This document shows, piece by piece, positions 45,237 through 54,339 of a stretch of 64,000 nucleotides of DNA; the stretch's first letter is position 1, and each line of letters opens with the position of its first letter. Both the position numbers and the translations under genes were made by a program. The notes beneath the pieces were generated by a model. It was not told the DNA's origin. It worked only from the letters and a program-made list of their open reading frames with translations, and ran no database searches. This stretch comes from Psychrobacter glaciei. Its GTDB lineage: Bacteria; Pseudomonadota; Gammaproteobacteria; Pseudomonadales; Moraxellaceae. Location of the stretch: contig NZ_BMZR01000003.1 in the NCBI RefSeq assembly GCF_014652895.1, positions 485,141-549,140 on the forward strand, in the 5' to 3' direction.

Positions 45237-45251
45237 TCAATAACTGTGCCA
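45237..45251 (-). promoter_or_regulatory. Probable sigma-54 promoter of nirB
   Basis: Minus strand TGGCAC-AGTTA-TTGA: the -24 element is perfect with the correct 5-base gap. The -12 element has GA where the consensus has GC. It lies about 90 bases before the nirB start, mirroring the narK side. Confidence 0.55.
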
Positions 45252-45627
45252 AGCACTGTTATATAGCGCTTTGTATTAAAGGGGATTGCTAAAAAATTCA
45301 GACGAATACGTATGACGCTCATCGCGTATTTACAAGGTCGCAAGGCATTTATGAGGAGGTTGATGATGATGGTAAATAAAACATTAATCGATCATTTGGC
45401 AATGAGGTGATAAGTATTGATGCACTAAAGTGGACAGAGTCATGCACCAATTTGATTACATTTATAATGAGTGGCATTTTTTTATGTTTCTCAATGATAC
45501 AAGGGCATCATGTTTTTTAAGAGATGAATAGGCTTGTGATAGTCGCCTGTAAGTCTGCTATTACAAAGCATTGACGCTTTCACCAAAGACAATGGTTTGC
45601 CTCCACAATGATTTTTATGACGGCAAA

Positions 45628-45643
45628 TGGCACAGCCATTGCA
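45628..45643 (+). promoter_or_regulatory. Consensus sigma-54 promoter of narK
   Basis: TGGCACAGCCATTGCA fits the -24/-12 consensus (TGGCAC, five bases, TTGCA), with GG and GC ten bases apart. The expected transcript start is near 45654, leaving an 85-90 base leader before the narK ATG. This indicates nitrogen control through an NtrC-type activator. Confidence 0.85.
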
Positions 45644-45740
45644 CCCCCTTAAGTGTTCTAACTGATCATTCTGTTTAACATAACTTGTTCTTATAACTTT
45701 TTATGTTGGCCCTAAAGTTTGCCATTTAAGGAAATCGCTT

Positions 45741-47252
45741 ATGTCGTCATCGCCACCATCGAACCCCGCTGTGCCAACTAAAAACAAGCTTAATATTTTA
45801 TCTTTTACAGGTAAGAATAAAATTCTCCATCTTGGTTGGATGGCTTTTTTTCTGACCTTTTTTGTGTGGTTTAACCACGCGCCTTTTTTATCCGCGATTG
45901 GGGAGACGCTTAACCTTACTAAAGATCAAATCAAAACCTTACTGATACTAAACGTCGCCTTGACGATTCCAGCTCGAGTCATTATCGGTATGCTAACCGA
46001 TCGTTTTGGCCCGCGCCTCGTCTATACCGCCATTTTGGCGATTGGCGCCATTCCCTGTTTTACTTTTGCCTTTGCGCAAGATTACAACACGCTAGCGTTG
46101 TCTCGGTTCTTACTGGGTTTTGTGGGTGCAGGGTTTGTGGTGGGTATTCGTCTAATGAGTGATTGGTTCCCTGCAAATGAGCTGGGTACGGCTGAAGGTA
46201 TTTATGGCGGTTGGGGCAATTTTGGTTCCGCTGCTGCTGCCTTGCTATTACCGACAGTGGCTATCATTGCTGCCGCTATAGTTGGTGGTGATGAGGGCTG
46301 GCGTTATGCGACGGCTACTTCAGGGGTGGTCATGATGCTCTACAGTGTGATTTTTTATAAGATGGTGCGAGACACGCCAAAGGGTGCAACGTATTTTAAA
46401 CCCAAAAAGTCTGGTGCCATGATGGTGACTTCAGCAGGTGACTTTTGGCTGATGATGGCGTTTAAGCTGCCAATGTATTTGGCTTTGGCTCTTTTGGGAT
46501 GGAAATTATCGCCCGCTGGTGTCAGCTTGCTTAGTCAGGACAGCGTGACTATCGTCTATATCGGATTGGTCGTTTTATATATTTATGAGTTTGTGAGTAG
46601 TTATCGCTTTAATAAAGAGATATTTACTACGCCAGTTCCAAAAGCACATCAGTATGATTTTAAACAAGTCGGTATCTTAAATATTCTCTACTTCGCTACT
46701 TTTGGCTCAGAGCTGGCGGTGGTGTCTATGTTGCCGCTTTTTTATCAAGAGACATTTAGCCTATCGATTGTGATGGCAGGGGTATTGGCATCAAGCTATG
46801 CGTTTATGAATTTGATGTCACGTCCGGGCGGCGGTTGGCTCAGTGACAAGTATGGACGCAAGATCACGCTGCTGATTTTGACTGCGGGTTTAGCCGTCGG
46901 TTATTTATTGATGGGAATCGTTGATTCAACATGGCCGATTGCGTTGGCATTGTTAATCACGATGTTTTGCTCATTCTTTGTACAGGCAGGCGAGGGCGCA
47001 GTGTTTGCGGTCATTCCACTGATTAAGCGTAGTATGACTGGACAATTCGCTGGCATGACTGGTGCTTATGGCAATGTTGGTTCGGTCGTTTATTTAACCG
47101 TACTGAGTCTCGTCTCCTATCAGGTATTTTTCTTTGTGATCGCTGCCACCGCAGTGGTTGGCTTCTTAGCACTATTCTTTTTAAAAGAGCCTGAAGGCGT
47201 TATCATCGAAGAGATGCCAGATGGCAGTTTTGCCCAAATTAAAGTGAGCTAA
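45741..47252 (+). CDS. narK: Nitrate/nitrite transporter (NarK/NasA-type MFS)
   Basis: 503 residues, about 12 membrane helices, major facilitator superfamily. Characteristic blocks are FFVWFNHAPFLSAIGETLNL, ARVIIGMLTDRFGPRLVY with the nitrate-binding Arg region, GFVGAGFVVGIRLMSDWFP, and GGWGNFGSAAAALLLP (nitrate signature). The second half has MSRPGGGWLSDKYGRK and GAYGNVGSVVYLTV (second signature). It imports nitrate for NasA. AAGGAAAT sets the ATG. It is the first gene of a nitrate-assimilation operon; the next ATG is 2 bases after its stop. Confidence 0.94.
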   Translation: MSSSPPSNPAVPTKNKLNILSFTGKNKILHLGWMAFFLTFFVWFNHAPFLSAIGETLNLTKDQIKTLLILNVALTIPARVIIGMLTDRFGPRLVYTAILAIGAIPCFTFAFAQDYNTLALSRFLLGFVGAGFVVGIRLMSDWFPANELGTAEGIYGGWGNFGSAAAALLLPTVAIIAAAIVGGDEGWRYATATSGVVMMLYSVIFYKMVRDTPKGATYFKPKKSGAMMVTSAGDFWLMMAFKLPMYLALALLGWKLSPAGVSLLSQDSVTIVYIGLVVLYIYEFVSSYRFNKEIFTTPVPKAHQYDFKQVGILNILYFATFGSELAVVSMLPLFYQETFSLSIVMAGVLASSYAFMNLMSRPGGGWLSDKYGRKITLLILTAGLAVGYLLMGIVDSTWPIALALLITMFCSFFVQAGEGAVFAVIPLIKRSMTGQFAGMTGAYGNVGSVVYLTVLSLVSYQVFFFVIAATAVVGFLALFFLKEPEGVIIEEMPDGSFAQIKVS

Positions 47253-47254
47253 GT

Positions 47255-49366
47255 ATGAAAAAGGGCGACACACAAGACTTTAAGACCACTGACAAAACCA
47301 GTCACCATAGTGCGGATAATGCACTATGGTTGCTTGATTTTTATACCATGCAAGGGCGCAAATCCGAAAATCAAGACAGCTTGCTGATAACAACATGCTT
47401 GCCGTATGGACAGTCCACAGCAACCATCAACGGCAGCGTTCAGTGTCCTCATGCGCCTTTATTGGTGCTGATGGCGGATGGTGTCAGTGCCTGTCAGTTC
47501 CCTAAGCAAGCCAGTCAATTGGTCGTCAATACCATCACGCATCACCTTACTTTAGCGCTTGAAAATCTGGTGAGGACAGAGTACGAGTCGGCATCAGAAA
47601 ATGAGTCACAAGCCAATGGTCAAAAGGCACTGATAAGCTTTGATGATAATCAAATTGCTATATTAATTAAGGAGGCGGTAAACAGAACCAATGATGTGCT
47701 CTATTTCCCGCAAGTCTACGAGCGAGTACCACCGCTGTTATCGACCCTATCAGGCCTACTGTGTATCGGTGACCGTATCCATCTGTTTCATACGGGTGAT
47801 TCACGTATTTACCGTATAGGTATGGATAGCATGGCGGTGCTCACTAAAGATCACCGCATCCATCGTGGGCAAGATAAAGGTGCGCTGTCGGCTGCTGTTG
47901 GCGCTGATACAAGAATTCAGTTACAGCAATCGGTATTTACATTGCATCAAAACGAGTGCTTAGCGCTAATGACTGATGGCGTCTATGAATCTATTACCGC
48001 CTCAGAGCTTCAGTTTGAACTGTGTGCCGCCGCAAGCGCGCTAGTCCAATCGACGACTATTATTGATCAAGATCCTGTTGACCAACAGAGAAGTGATGTT
48101 GGTATCGGTGAAAGCTCAGGTGTCGGTGAAAGCTTGGATATCAGTAAAAGCTTGGATATCAGTAAAAGCTTATGCGAGCAAGCGTTTAGCGAAGGCAGTT
48201 ACGACAACTTAAGTATGATGATGCTCGGTATGAATACGCCAATGCTCCATAAGCAAACGTTTAAGGCACAAATTTACAAGACAGATGACAATGCTAGCTC
48301 TCACGATATTCATCGTTATCAGTTGCCAACGGGTTTGGAGATTGGTGCGCAGATTGACGGTTTTACTGTCAAAAACATTATAGCCCGTACTGCTCGTAGT
48401 GAAGTGTACTTGGTAGAAGATAGCAACCATCATGCCTTTGTCATAAAGTCGCCAAGCCTTGATACGATTACCGATGGGTATTATCTGCGCGAGTTTTTAA
48501 AAGAGCGAAAAATAGGGTTGAGCTTATCTAAGCACAGCCGTGCTGGCGAGCCTGCTTACAATCAAGCGGACCCTAATGATTTGTCGAGCGATAACAGCCT
48601 TATCAGCATCAAAACCAATCAAAGCGCGAGCTCAGCGCTTAGTTCTTCAGGATTGCTACGTTATTACCCCGTACCAGCGAGTAGTACTTATTTATACCAT
48701 CTGACCGAATATATTGAGGGCGAGAGCCTCAGAGATTTTATGGATCGCCATGCCCCTTGCGACGTATGGCAGACATATGATTTATTAACCAAAATAGGCA
48801 TGGCGGTTCGGGTGATGCATCGCAACTATCTATTGCATCAAGACATCAAGCCAGAAAATATCCTATTGACCACCTCAGGCGCGGTCAAGTTAATTGATTT
48901 TGGTTCGGCCAGCTCTTTAATACTCAAAGACAGCACTCGACCACCGAACGGTGATTTGCACTACGCTGCACCAGAATATTACAGCGATGCACCAAAAGGA
49001 GTTTATTCTGATTTGTTTTCCATAGCCGTAATCGGTTATGAGCTACTAACCAATGAGTTGCCGTTTAGTTCGCAAGATTTGATGAGTTCGCATCAAGCAA
49101 GTCATACGTTGACGCTGCCTGCTCAATCATTACGTCAGCACCGCGTACCCACTGCTAGCCAGCAAGCGTTAATGCGTGCGCTGCATTCCAACACCCAAGC
49201 TAGATACCAAGCAATTGGTGAGTTTTTACAAGATTTTAACCCTGACAACACCAGCAATATCCGCGACCCTGAGCCGCTTATCATACGCCATCCGTTACTG
49301 GTATGGCACAGCATTTGCTTCATTCAGTTTGTCATCATCTTATCATTGCTGGCTTATTTTCTATAA
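47255..49366 (+). CDS. Fused PP2C-type phosphatase and Ser/Thr protein kinase
   Basis: 703 residues. Residues about 25-330 form a PP2C-like phosphatase: RKSENQDSLL, VLMADGVS, HTGDSRIYRI, ALMTDGVYESI, and EGSYDNLSMMML supply the metal-binding Asp residues. Residues about 370-665 form a Hanks-type kinase: VYLVEDSNHHAFVIKSP (Lys), LLHQDIKPENILL (catalytic loop, HQD instead of HRD), LIDFGSAS (DFG) and HYAAPEYYSD. One membrane helix ends the protein. It follows narK by 2 bases and precedes the reductase genes. It likely tunes nitrate uptake or reduction by reversible phosphorylation; its targets are unknown. Confidence 0.9.
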   Translation: MKKGDTQDFKTTDKTSHHSADNALWLLDFYTMQGRKSENQDSLLITTCLPYGQSTATINGSVQCPHAPLLVLMADGVSACQFPKQASQLVVNTITHHLTLALENLVRTEYESASENESQANGQKALISFDDNQIAILIKEAVNRTNDVLYFPQVYERVPPLLSTLSGLLCIGDRIHLFHTGDSRIYRIGMDSMAVLTKDHRIHRGQDKGALSAAVGADTRIQLQQSVFTLHQNECLALMTDGVYESITASELQFELCAAASALVQSTTIIDQDPVDQQRSDVGIGESSGVGESLDISKSLDISKSLCEQAFSEGSYDNLSMMMLGMNTPMLHKQTFKAQIYKTDDNASSHDIHRYQLPTGLEIGAQIDGFTVKNIIARTARSEVYLVEDSNHHAFVIKSPSLDTITDGYYLREFLKERKIGLSLSKHSRAGEPAYNQADPNDLSSDNSLISIKTNQSASSALSSSGLLRYYPVPASSTYLYHLTEYIEGESLRDFMDRHAPCDVWQTYDLLTKIGMAVRVMHRNYLLHQDIKPENILLTTSGAVKLIDFGSASSLILKDSTRPPNGDLHYAAPEYYSDAPKGVYSDLFSIAVIGYELLTNELPFSSQDLMSSHQASHTLTLPAQSLRQHRVPTASQQALMRALHSNTQARYQAIGEFLQDFNPDNTSNIRDPEPLIIRHPLLVWHSICFIQFVIILSLLAYFL

Positions 49367-49442
49367 GTTTGCTTCAACAAAAACATGATATGACACGCCA
49401 TTTATTTAATGCTGCACGTTGCGGCTAAGGGATGCTCTTCTT

Positions 49443-50903
49443 ATGTCGCCTTTTGTACCACACCTTAATGCACAGTCAACAGTAGTCAATAGCCAAAATC
49501 CTAAAATAGCGTCAATGCTACCTTTGAGTGCTGGTATCGTCATTATTGGTGCTGGCATGGCAGGCAGCCGTTTTGCTATTGAGTTGGCTCGTGCCCAACA
49601 GCAAGGCAGACCGGAAAACCCTCACATCCATCTGCCAATTACGCTTATTAGTAAAGAACCACAAGTCGGCTACAACCGAATTATGCTATCGCCTGTACTG
49701 TCAGGAGATTCTATATTTGAAGATACTTATCTATACGAGCAATCAGAGTATCAACAGCTGGGTATCACTGTATTGGCTGGAATTTCGGTTGACACAATAG
49801 ACATCAAACAGCAATCCATTGAGCTGAGCAATGGACAAACGATCGCTTATAGCAAGCTGGTTATTGCGACGGGCTCCAGTGCTCGAATCATTCCTTTTCC
49901 TAATTACGATGCTAAAGGCGTGCACGTGTTTCGAGAAGTAGCCGATGTAAATGTGCTAACCGCATATGCACATCAAGGGAAAAAAGGTCTGGTGATTGGG
50001 GGCGGGGTATTGGGGTTAGAGGCCGCGTGCGCTTTGGCTTCTCAAGGAGCAGATATGACGGTTGTTCATGTGGACAGCTATGTACTGAACCGACAGCTTG
50101 ATTTGCCCGCCGCTGAGCTATTGCAAGCAGAGCTCAGCTGTCGAAATGTCGGACTTGAGGTATCAGCGATCACTGAATGTATAGCGGTCAACAACCAGCA
50201 TGAAGTATGCGGATTATTGCTAAAAGATGGGCGCACGTTGCCAGCAGATTTCGTGGTCATGGCAGTGGGAGTGGTACCTAATATCACACTGGCAAAAAAT
50301 AGCGGACTGACGGTCAACCGTGGCATCATCGTCGATAATTATATGCATACCAGCGCTGCCAACATATACGCTATTGGCGAATGTGTGGAGCTAGACGGTG
50401 AGCTGTTCGGTATGGTGGCGCCCGTCAATCAGCAAGTTGATACCTTAGTTTCTGTCCTAAAAGATGCGAGGATATCAAACGATGGCTTAGCATCCAGGAA
50501 TAATTGGCACCCTTTTACTAGCAAACCGCTGTCTTTAAAGCTAAAAGTATCTGGCATCAGTGCCTTTTCAGCAGGGCAAGTCGACTTTGATGAGGAGGAA
50601 GCGGCAGCTATCGAAACCATCACTTATCAGCAGACCAGTATAAATCACTATCACTGCCTCTATCTTAGAAACAATAAACTGATCGGCGCTGTACTCTACG
50701 GTGAGGTCAATGAGGGCAGTTTCTATAGCCAGCTGATCAACAGCAATAGTGATATCGCACCTATAAAAGCGGATTTAATATTTGGTGAGGCTTACTGTGA
50801 TTTAGAGAAAATAACGACAGATAGTGAGGCTAACGGAGACATGGATAACGATAGCGATCTGGATTTATTAAGCGCAGCAGACATAGTAGGAGCGGCGTCA
50901 TGA
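49443..50903 (+). CDS. FAD-dependent reductase of the nitrate reductase system (NasB-like)
   Basis: 486 residues from the ATG at 49443; an in-frame TTG at 49419 overlaps the ribosome site AAGGGA. FAD motif GIVIIGAGMAGSRFAIELAR near residue 32, NAD(P) motif LVIGGGVLGLEAACALASQG near 180, and IYAIGECVELDG for the FAD ribityl. It resembles the reductase part of NirB and rubredoxin-type reductases. It probably passes electrons from NAD(P)H to NasA. The stop overlaps the nasA start by four bases. Family assignment is firm, the exact partner inferred. Confidence 0.85.
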   Translation: MSPFVPHLNAQSTVVNSQNPKIASMLPLSAGIVIIGAGMAGSRFAIELARAQQQGRPENPHIHLPITLISKEPQVGYNRIMLSPVLSGDSIFEDTYLYEQSEYQQLGITVLAGISVDTIDIKQQSIELSNGQTIAYSKLVIATGSSARIIPFPNYDAKGVHVFREVADVNVLTAYAHQGKKGLVIGGGVLGLEAACALASQGADMTVVHVDSYVLNRQLDLPAAELLQAELSCRNVGLEVSAITECIAVNNQHEVCGLLLKDGRTLPADFVVMAVGVVPNITLAKNSGLTVNRGIIVDNYMHTSAANIYAIGECVELDGELFGMVAPVNQQVDTLVSVLKDARISNDGLASRNNWHPFTSKPLSLKLKVSGISAFSAGQVDFDEEEAAAIETITYQQTSINHYHCLYLRNNKLIGAVLYGEVNEGSFYSQLINSNSDIAPIKADLIFGEAYCDLEKITTDSEANGDMDNDSDLDLLSAADIVGAAS

Positions 50904-53900
50904 GTGAAGTGATCTTGAGTAATAAATCGAATGCTAGTCAAGAATTAGAAATTGGTATACGCCGATCTGATGACATGGTCAGTCCTTCAAAAACGGCTCT
51001 TATTGCCACTTATACTGAAGAAACGACGTCCACCATACGCACCACTTGTCCTTACTGCGGGGTAGGGTGTGGCGTCCTAGCCAGTGTCGATGCGACAGGG
51101 GTAGTGAGCGTAAAAGGAGATCCTGAGCATCCTGCTAACTTTGGTAAACTATGCTCAAAGGGCAGTGCGCTGGCGCAAACCTTAGGCAGTGAGCGACGCT
51201 TAACTGAGCCTTACTATCAAAACAAGCAAGCGGTAATGCAACAACATCGACCTATACAATTGGGTAATGATTTTAACACTATCGACATATCTGATGAGCC
51301 ACTTACAAAGCCTACCGATTGGAATAACGTCTTAGATGATATTGCCACGCGCTTAAACGACACTATTGCTAAGCATGGTCGCGACAGTATTATGTTTTAT
51401 GTCTCAGGACAGTTACTCACTGAGGATTATTACGTCGCCAATAAGTTTATCAAAGGCTTTATCGGTAATAATAATATTGATTCCAACTCACGCCTATGTA
51501 TGTCTTCTGCAGTAGCAGGGCACAAACGCGCCTTTGGCGCTGATTTGGTGCCTGGTAATTACGAGGATTTAGAGTCCTGCGATTTATTAGTGCTGGTGGG
51601 CTCAAACATGGCATGGTGCCATCCTATTTTGTTTGGACGATTTTTGGCCGCCAAAAAAATTGATCCCAGTAAAAAGCTTATCGTCATTGATCCGCGTCGT
51701 ACGGATTCCTGTGAGTTCGCAGATTTGCACTTACCAATAGCAGCGGGCACCGATACGCATTTATACAATGGGTTGTTGCACTATCTTGAGCAGCAAGGTT
51801 GTTGCGATGAGCGTTATCTCAAGCAATGTAATGATGTCGATCTCGCTTTGGAGGCTGCCAAGACGTGGAGCATCGACAAAGTCGCTCAAGCATGCAAAAT
51901 CAGCGCTGACCTCATACGCCAGTTTTATCAGCTAGTCGCTGCCAATGACAAGACAGTGACCGCGTTTAGTATGGGTGTTAACCAATCAAAGAGTGGCACC
52001 GACAAGGTCAATGCCATTATTAATAGTCATCTGTACACCGGACGCGTAGGAAAAGTAGGCGCCAGTCCGTTTTCACTCACTGGTCAGCCAAACGCTATGG
52101 GTGGCCGTGAAGTCGGGGCGCTGGCTAATTTGCTGGCGGCACATTTAGATTTGAGTAATGGTATTCATCGTCAACTGGTAGCTGACTTTTGGCAGGCACC
52201 GCAGTCTATTGCACCAGAGGTTGGCATCCAAGCTTGTGATGCTGCCGATGCTATCTTAGATGGGCGTATCAAAGCCATTTGGATTATGGCGACCAATCCA
52301 GTCGTGAGCTTACCTGAAGCGGATAAATTTCGCCGCGCACTAGCGGCTTGTGACTTGGTAATAGTCTCTGACTGCTCGGTAGACAGCGATACGGTTAAGT
52401 GCGCAGACATTGTATTGCCAGCCCAAGGTTGGGGTGAGAAATCAGGCACAGTTACCAATTCTGAGCGACGAATATCAAGACAACGGGCGTTGAAGCCTGC
52501 ATTAGGACTCGCTAAGCCTGACTGGTGGATACTGTCTCAAGTGGCTACCCGCATGGGGCTAGCTGGGTTTGATTACCAGCATCCTAGCGAGATATTCAAT
52601 GAGTATGTGGCATTGACTGCTTATAAAAACGATCCTAGCCAAGTTCCCTCTATTAGTAATCAACCGCGCTATCTGAACTTGGCTAAAGACCTACCAATGC
52701 CAATCCTAAACCGTGCTGACTATGATGTGATGACTCCCTTTCAATGGGGCGACCAGCGAATCACGATGGCGCACTCAAACTTTATCGCTATTACACCCTC
52801 GGATAGCGCCAGCTTACCTAATAGGCATCAGCGTCGCTCAAGACCGGAAGCTAATGACAATACAGAGAGCGATAATAGAGAACATGATAACAGGCGCGAT
52901 AAGCCACATAACGGTCACTCATCAACCGTGCATCTACGCCTGATTACCGGTAGATTACGTGATCAATGGCATACCATGACCCGCACAGGACTTGCGCCGC
53001 AGCTTAACCAACATGAGTCTGCGCCGATGCTGACCCTCCATCCCGATGACGCCAAGCAACTCGGTGTTGAAAAGGGCGACTATGTGCAGCTACATCCTCG
53101 CTATGAGCAAAACCTACCAAACAAGCAGCAGCAAAAACAGCGTCAGCCACATAATGGGGCGGCTGTTGATTCAAATACAGATATTGAAGTGTTAGAGCAA
53201 AAAGTGATAGCACAAGTTGCCATCAGTGATGGCATGCGTGTTGGTGATGCATTTATGCCCATGCACTGGAGTAACGCCTTTGCCAGCGGTGCAAGAGTAG
53301 GTACGCTCATTCCAACCGTTGTCGATCCCCATTCAGGACAGCCTGAGCTAAAAAACTCAGCGATTAGTATCAGCGCTTTACCCATGCAGACGTTTGGCAA
53401 GATTTTGGTGCATCCTGATTTGCAAGACACCATACTAGTGCACTTTCGTGCTATGGCGGCTAGCTTTAAAGAGCAAATGACAGACAATGAGTTGCAAGCA
53501 GCCTTTTCGAGCTTTGATGTGGCTAGTGAGCAGTCGACTCAAACACTACCAGCACTGACATGGAGTATTAGCCGCCAAACCAACAGCGTTCTAATGACTC
53601 TTGCTAGCCCAGTCGACAGCATCGCTAAGCAATTGCTTGATCCTGAGTTTTGGCAGCAGTTTATCGATACCTATCAAAGCTCTGTATCGGATAAAGGACT
53701 GACTGATGACGCTGCCAATACTGTAGGGGTTAATAGTGCTTTTACCCTTAGTAAACCGGAGCAACAACTACGCTTTATTTTGACTCAGTCGGAGGTGAAT
53801 GAGGCAAATGAGGCAAATAATGAAGAGGTCGATCGCACGTTACCAAGCACTTCTATCTCTACGACACCGAGTGAGCGGCTACTATTAGCTATTTATTTCG

Positions 53901-54202
53901 CGCCGCAAGTGACGCAGTTGCCCAGCAGTCATTGGCTTGATAGCTGCTTTACCAATACCGATGCGATACCCGCACAGCAGCGCTATAAATGGTTGCTGGC
54001 AGGTCGTCCAGCCACAGGTTATATCGATCCAGGCCCGCTGGTGTGTTCGTGCATGGCGGTGGGGAAAAATATCATCATCAATGCTATCACCAAACAGCAA
54101 TGTACCAGCGCACATGCCATTGGTAAAGCGTGCCGAGCGGGCACCAATTGTGGCTCATGTGTGAGTCAAATTAATGCACTTATTGAGGAATATGCGTCCT
54201 AA
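50900..54202 (+). CDS. nasA: Assimilatory nitrate reductase catalytic subunit
   Basis: 1100 residues. N-terminal [4Fe-4S] site TTCPYCGVGCGVLA ... KLCSKGSALAQ. Molybdopterin domains with SNSRLCMSSAVAGHKRAFG, GRVGKVGASPFSLTGQPNAMGGREVG and SDCSVDSDTVKCADIVLPAQ. A dinucleotide-binding domain begins VHLRLITGRLRDQWHTMTRT. The C-terminal BFD-like [2Fe-2S] domain (CSCMAVGKNIII ... CRAGTNCGSCV) matches the long NasA type. Two polar low-complexity inserts (about 635-675 and 735-765) lengthen it. It reduces nitrate to nitrite. The ATG overlaps the preceding stop (ATGA). Confidence 0.95.
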   Translation: MSEVILSNKSNASQELEIGIRRSDDMVSPSKTALIATYTEETTSTIRTTCPYCGVGCGVLASVDATGVVSVKGDPEHPANFGKLCSKGSALAQTLGSERRLTEPYYQNKQAVMQQHRPIQLGNDFNTIDISDEPLTKPTDWNNVLDDIATRLNDTIAKHGRDSIMFYVSGQLLTEDYYVANKFIKGFIGNNNIDSNSRLCMSSAVAGHKRAFGADLVPGNYEDLESCDLLVLVGSNMAWCHPILFGRFLAAKKIDPSKKLIVIDPRRTDSCEFADLHLPIAAGTDTHLYNGLLHYLEQQGCCDERYLKQCNDVDLALEAAKTWSIDKVAQACKISADLIRQFYQLVAANDKTVTAFSMGVNQSKSGTDKVNAIINSHLYTGRVGKVGASPFSLTGQPNAMGGREVGALANLLAAHLDLSNGIHRQLVADFWQAPQSIAPEVGIQACDAADAILDGRIKAIWIMATNPVVSLPEADKFRRALAACDLVIVSDCSVDSDTVKCADIVLPAQGWGEKSGTVTNSERRISRQRALKPALGLAKPDWWILSQVATRMGLAGFDYQHPSEIFNEYVALTAYKNDPSQVPSISNQPRYLNLAKDLPMPILNRADYDVMTPFQWGDQRITMAHSNFIAITPSDSASLPNRHQRRSRPEANDNTESDNREHDNRRDKPHNGHSSTVHLRLITGRLRDQWHTMTRTGLAPQLNQHESAPMLTLHPDDAKQLGVEKGDYVQLHPRYEQNLPNKQQQKQRQPHNGAAVDSNTDIEVLEQKVIAQVAISDGMRVGDAFMPMHWSNAFASGARVGTLIPTVVDPHSGQPELKNSAISISALPMQTFGKILVHPDLQDTILVHFRAMAASFKEQMTDNELQAAFSSFDVASEQSTQTLPALTWSISRQTNSVLMTLASPVDSIAKQLLDPEFWQQFIDTYQSSVSDKGLTDDAANTVGVNSAFTLSKPEQQLRFILTQSEVNEANEANNEEVDRTLPSTSISTTPSERLLLAIYFAPQVTQLPSSHWLDSCFTNTDAIPAQQRYKWLLAGRPATGYIDPGPLVCSCMAVGKNIIINAITKQQCTSAHAIGKACRAGTNCGSCVSQINALIEEYAS

Positions 54203-54339
54203 ACGCCTGTTGAAAGAGGGTTAAGTTATCGATATGGCATGAGGCTTGCACCGTATCTTGTACTATCTTTTGTTCTTATGTATTCCATTATGAAGTGCTG
54301 ATCTGCACGGCGCTAGTAGTGTTATTAGGAGTGACCATT

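Larger units (their letters stand above)
45147..45740. other. Divergent nirB-narK control region
   Basis: 594 bases between two divergent nitrogen-assimilation genes. It contains -24/-12-type motifs on both strands (45237-45251 minus, 45628-45643 plus) and two TGCAC-type half-sites near 45421 and 45443 that could be NtrC-like sites. A very short ORF with a strong ribosome site lies at 45351-45410. No larger gene is seen. Confidence 0.7.
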
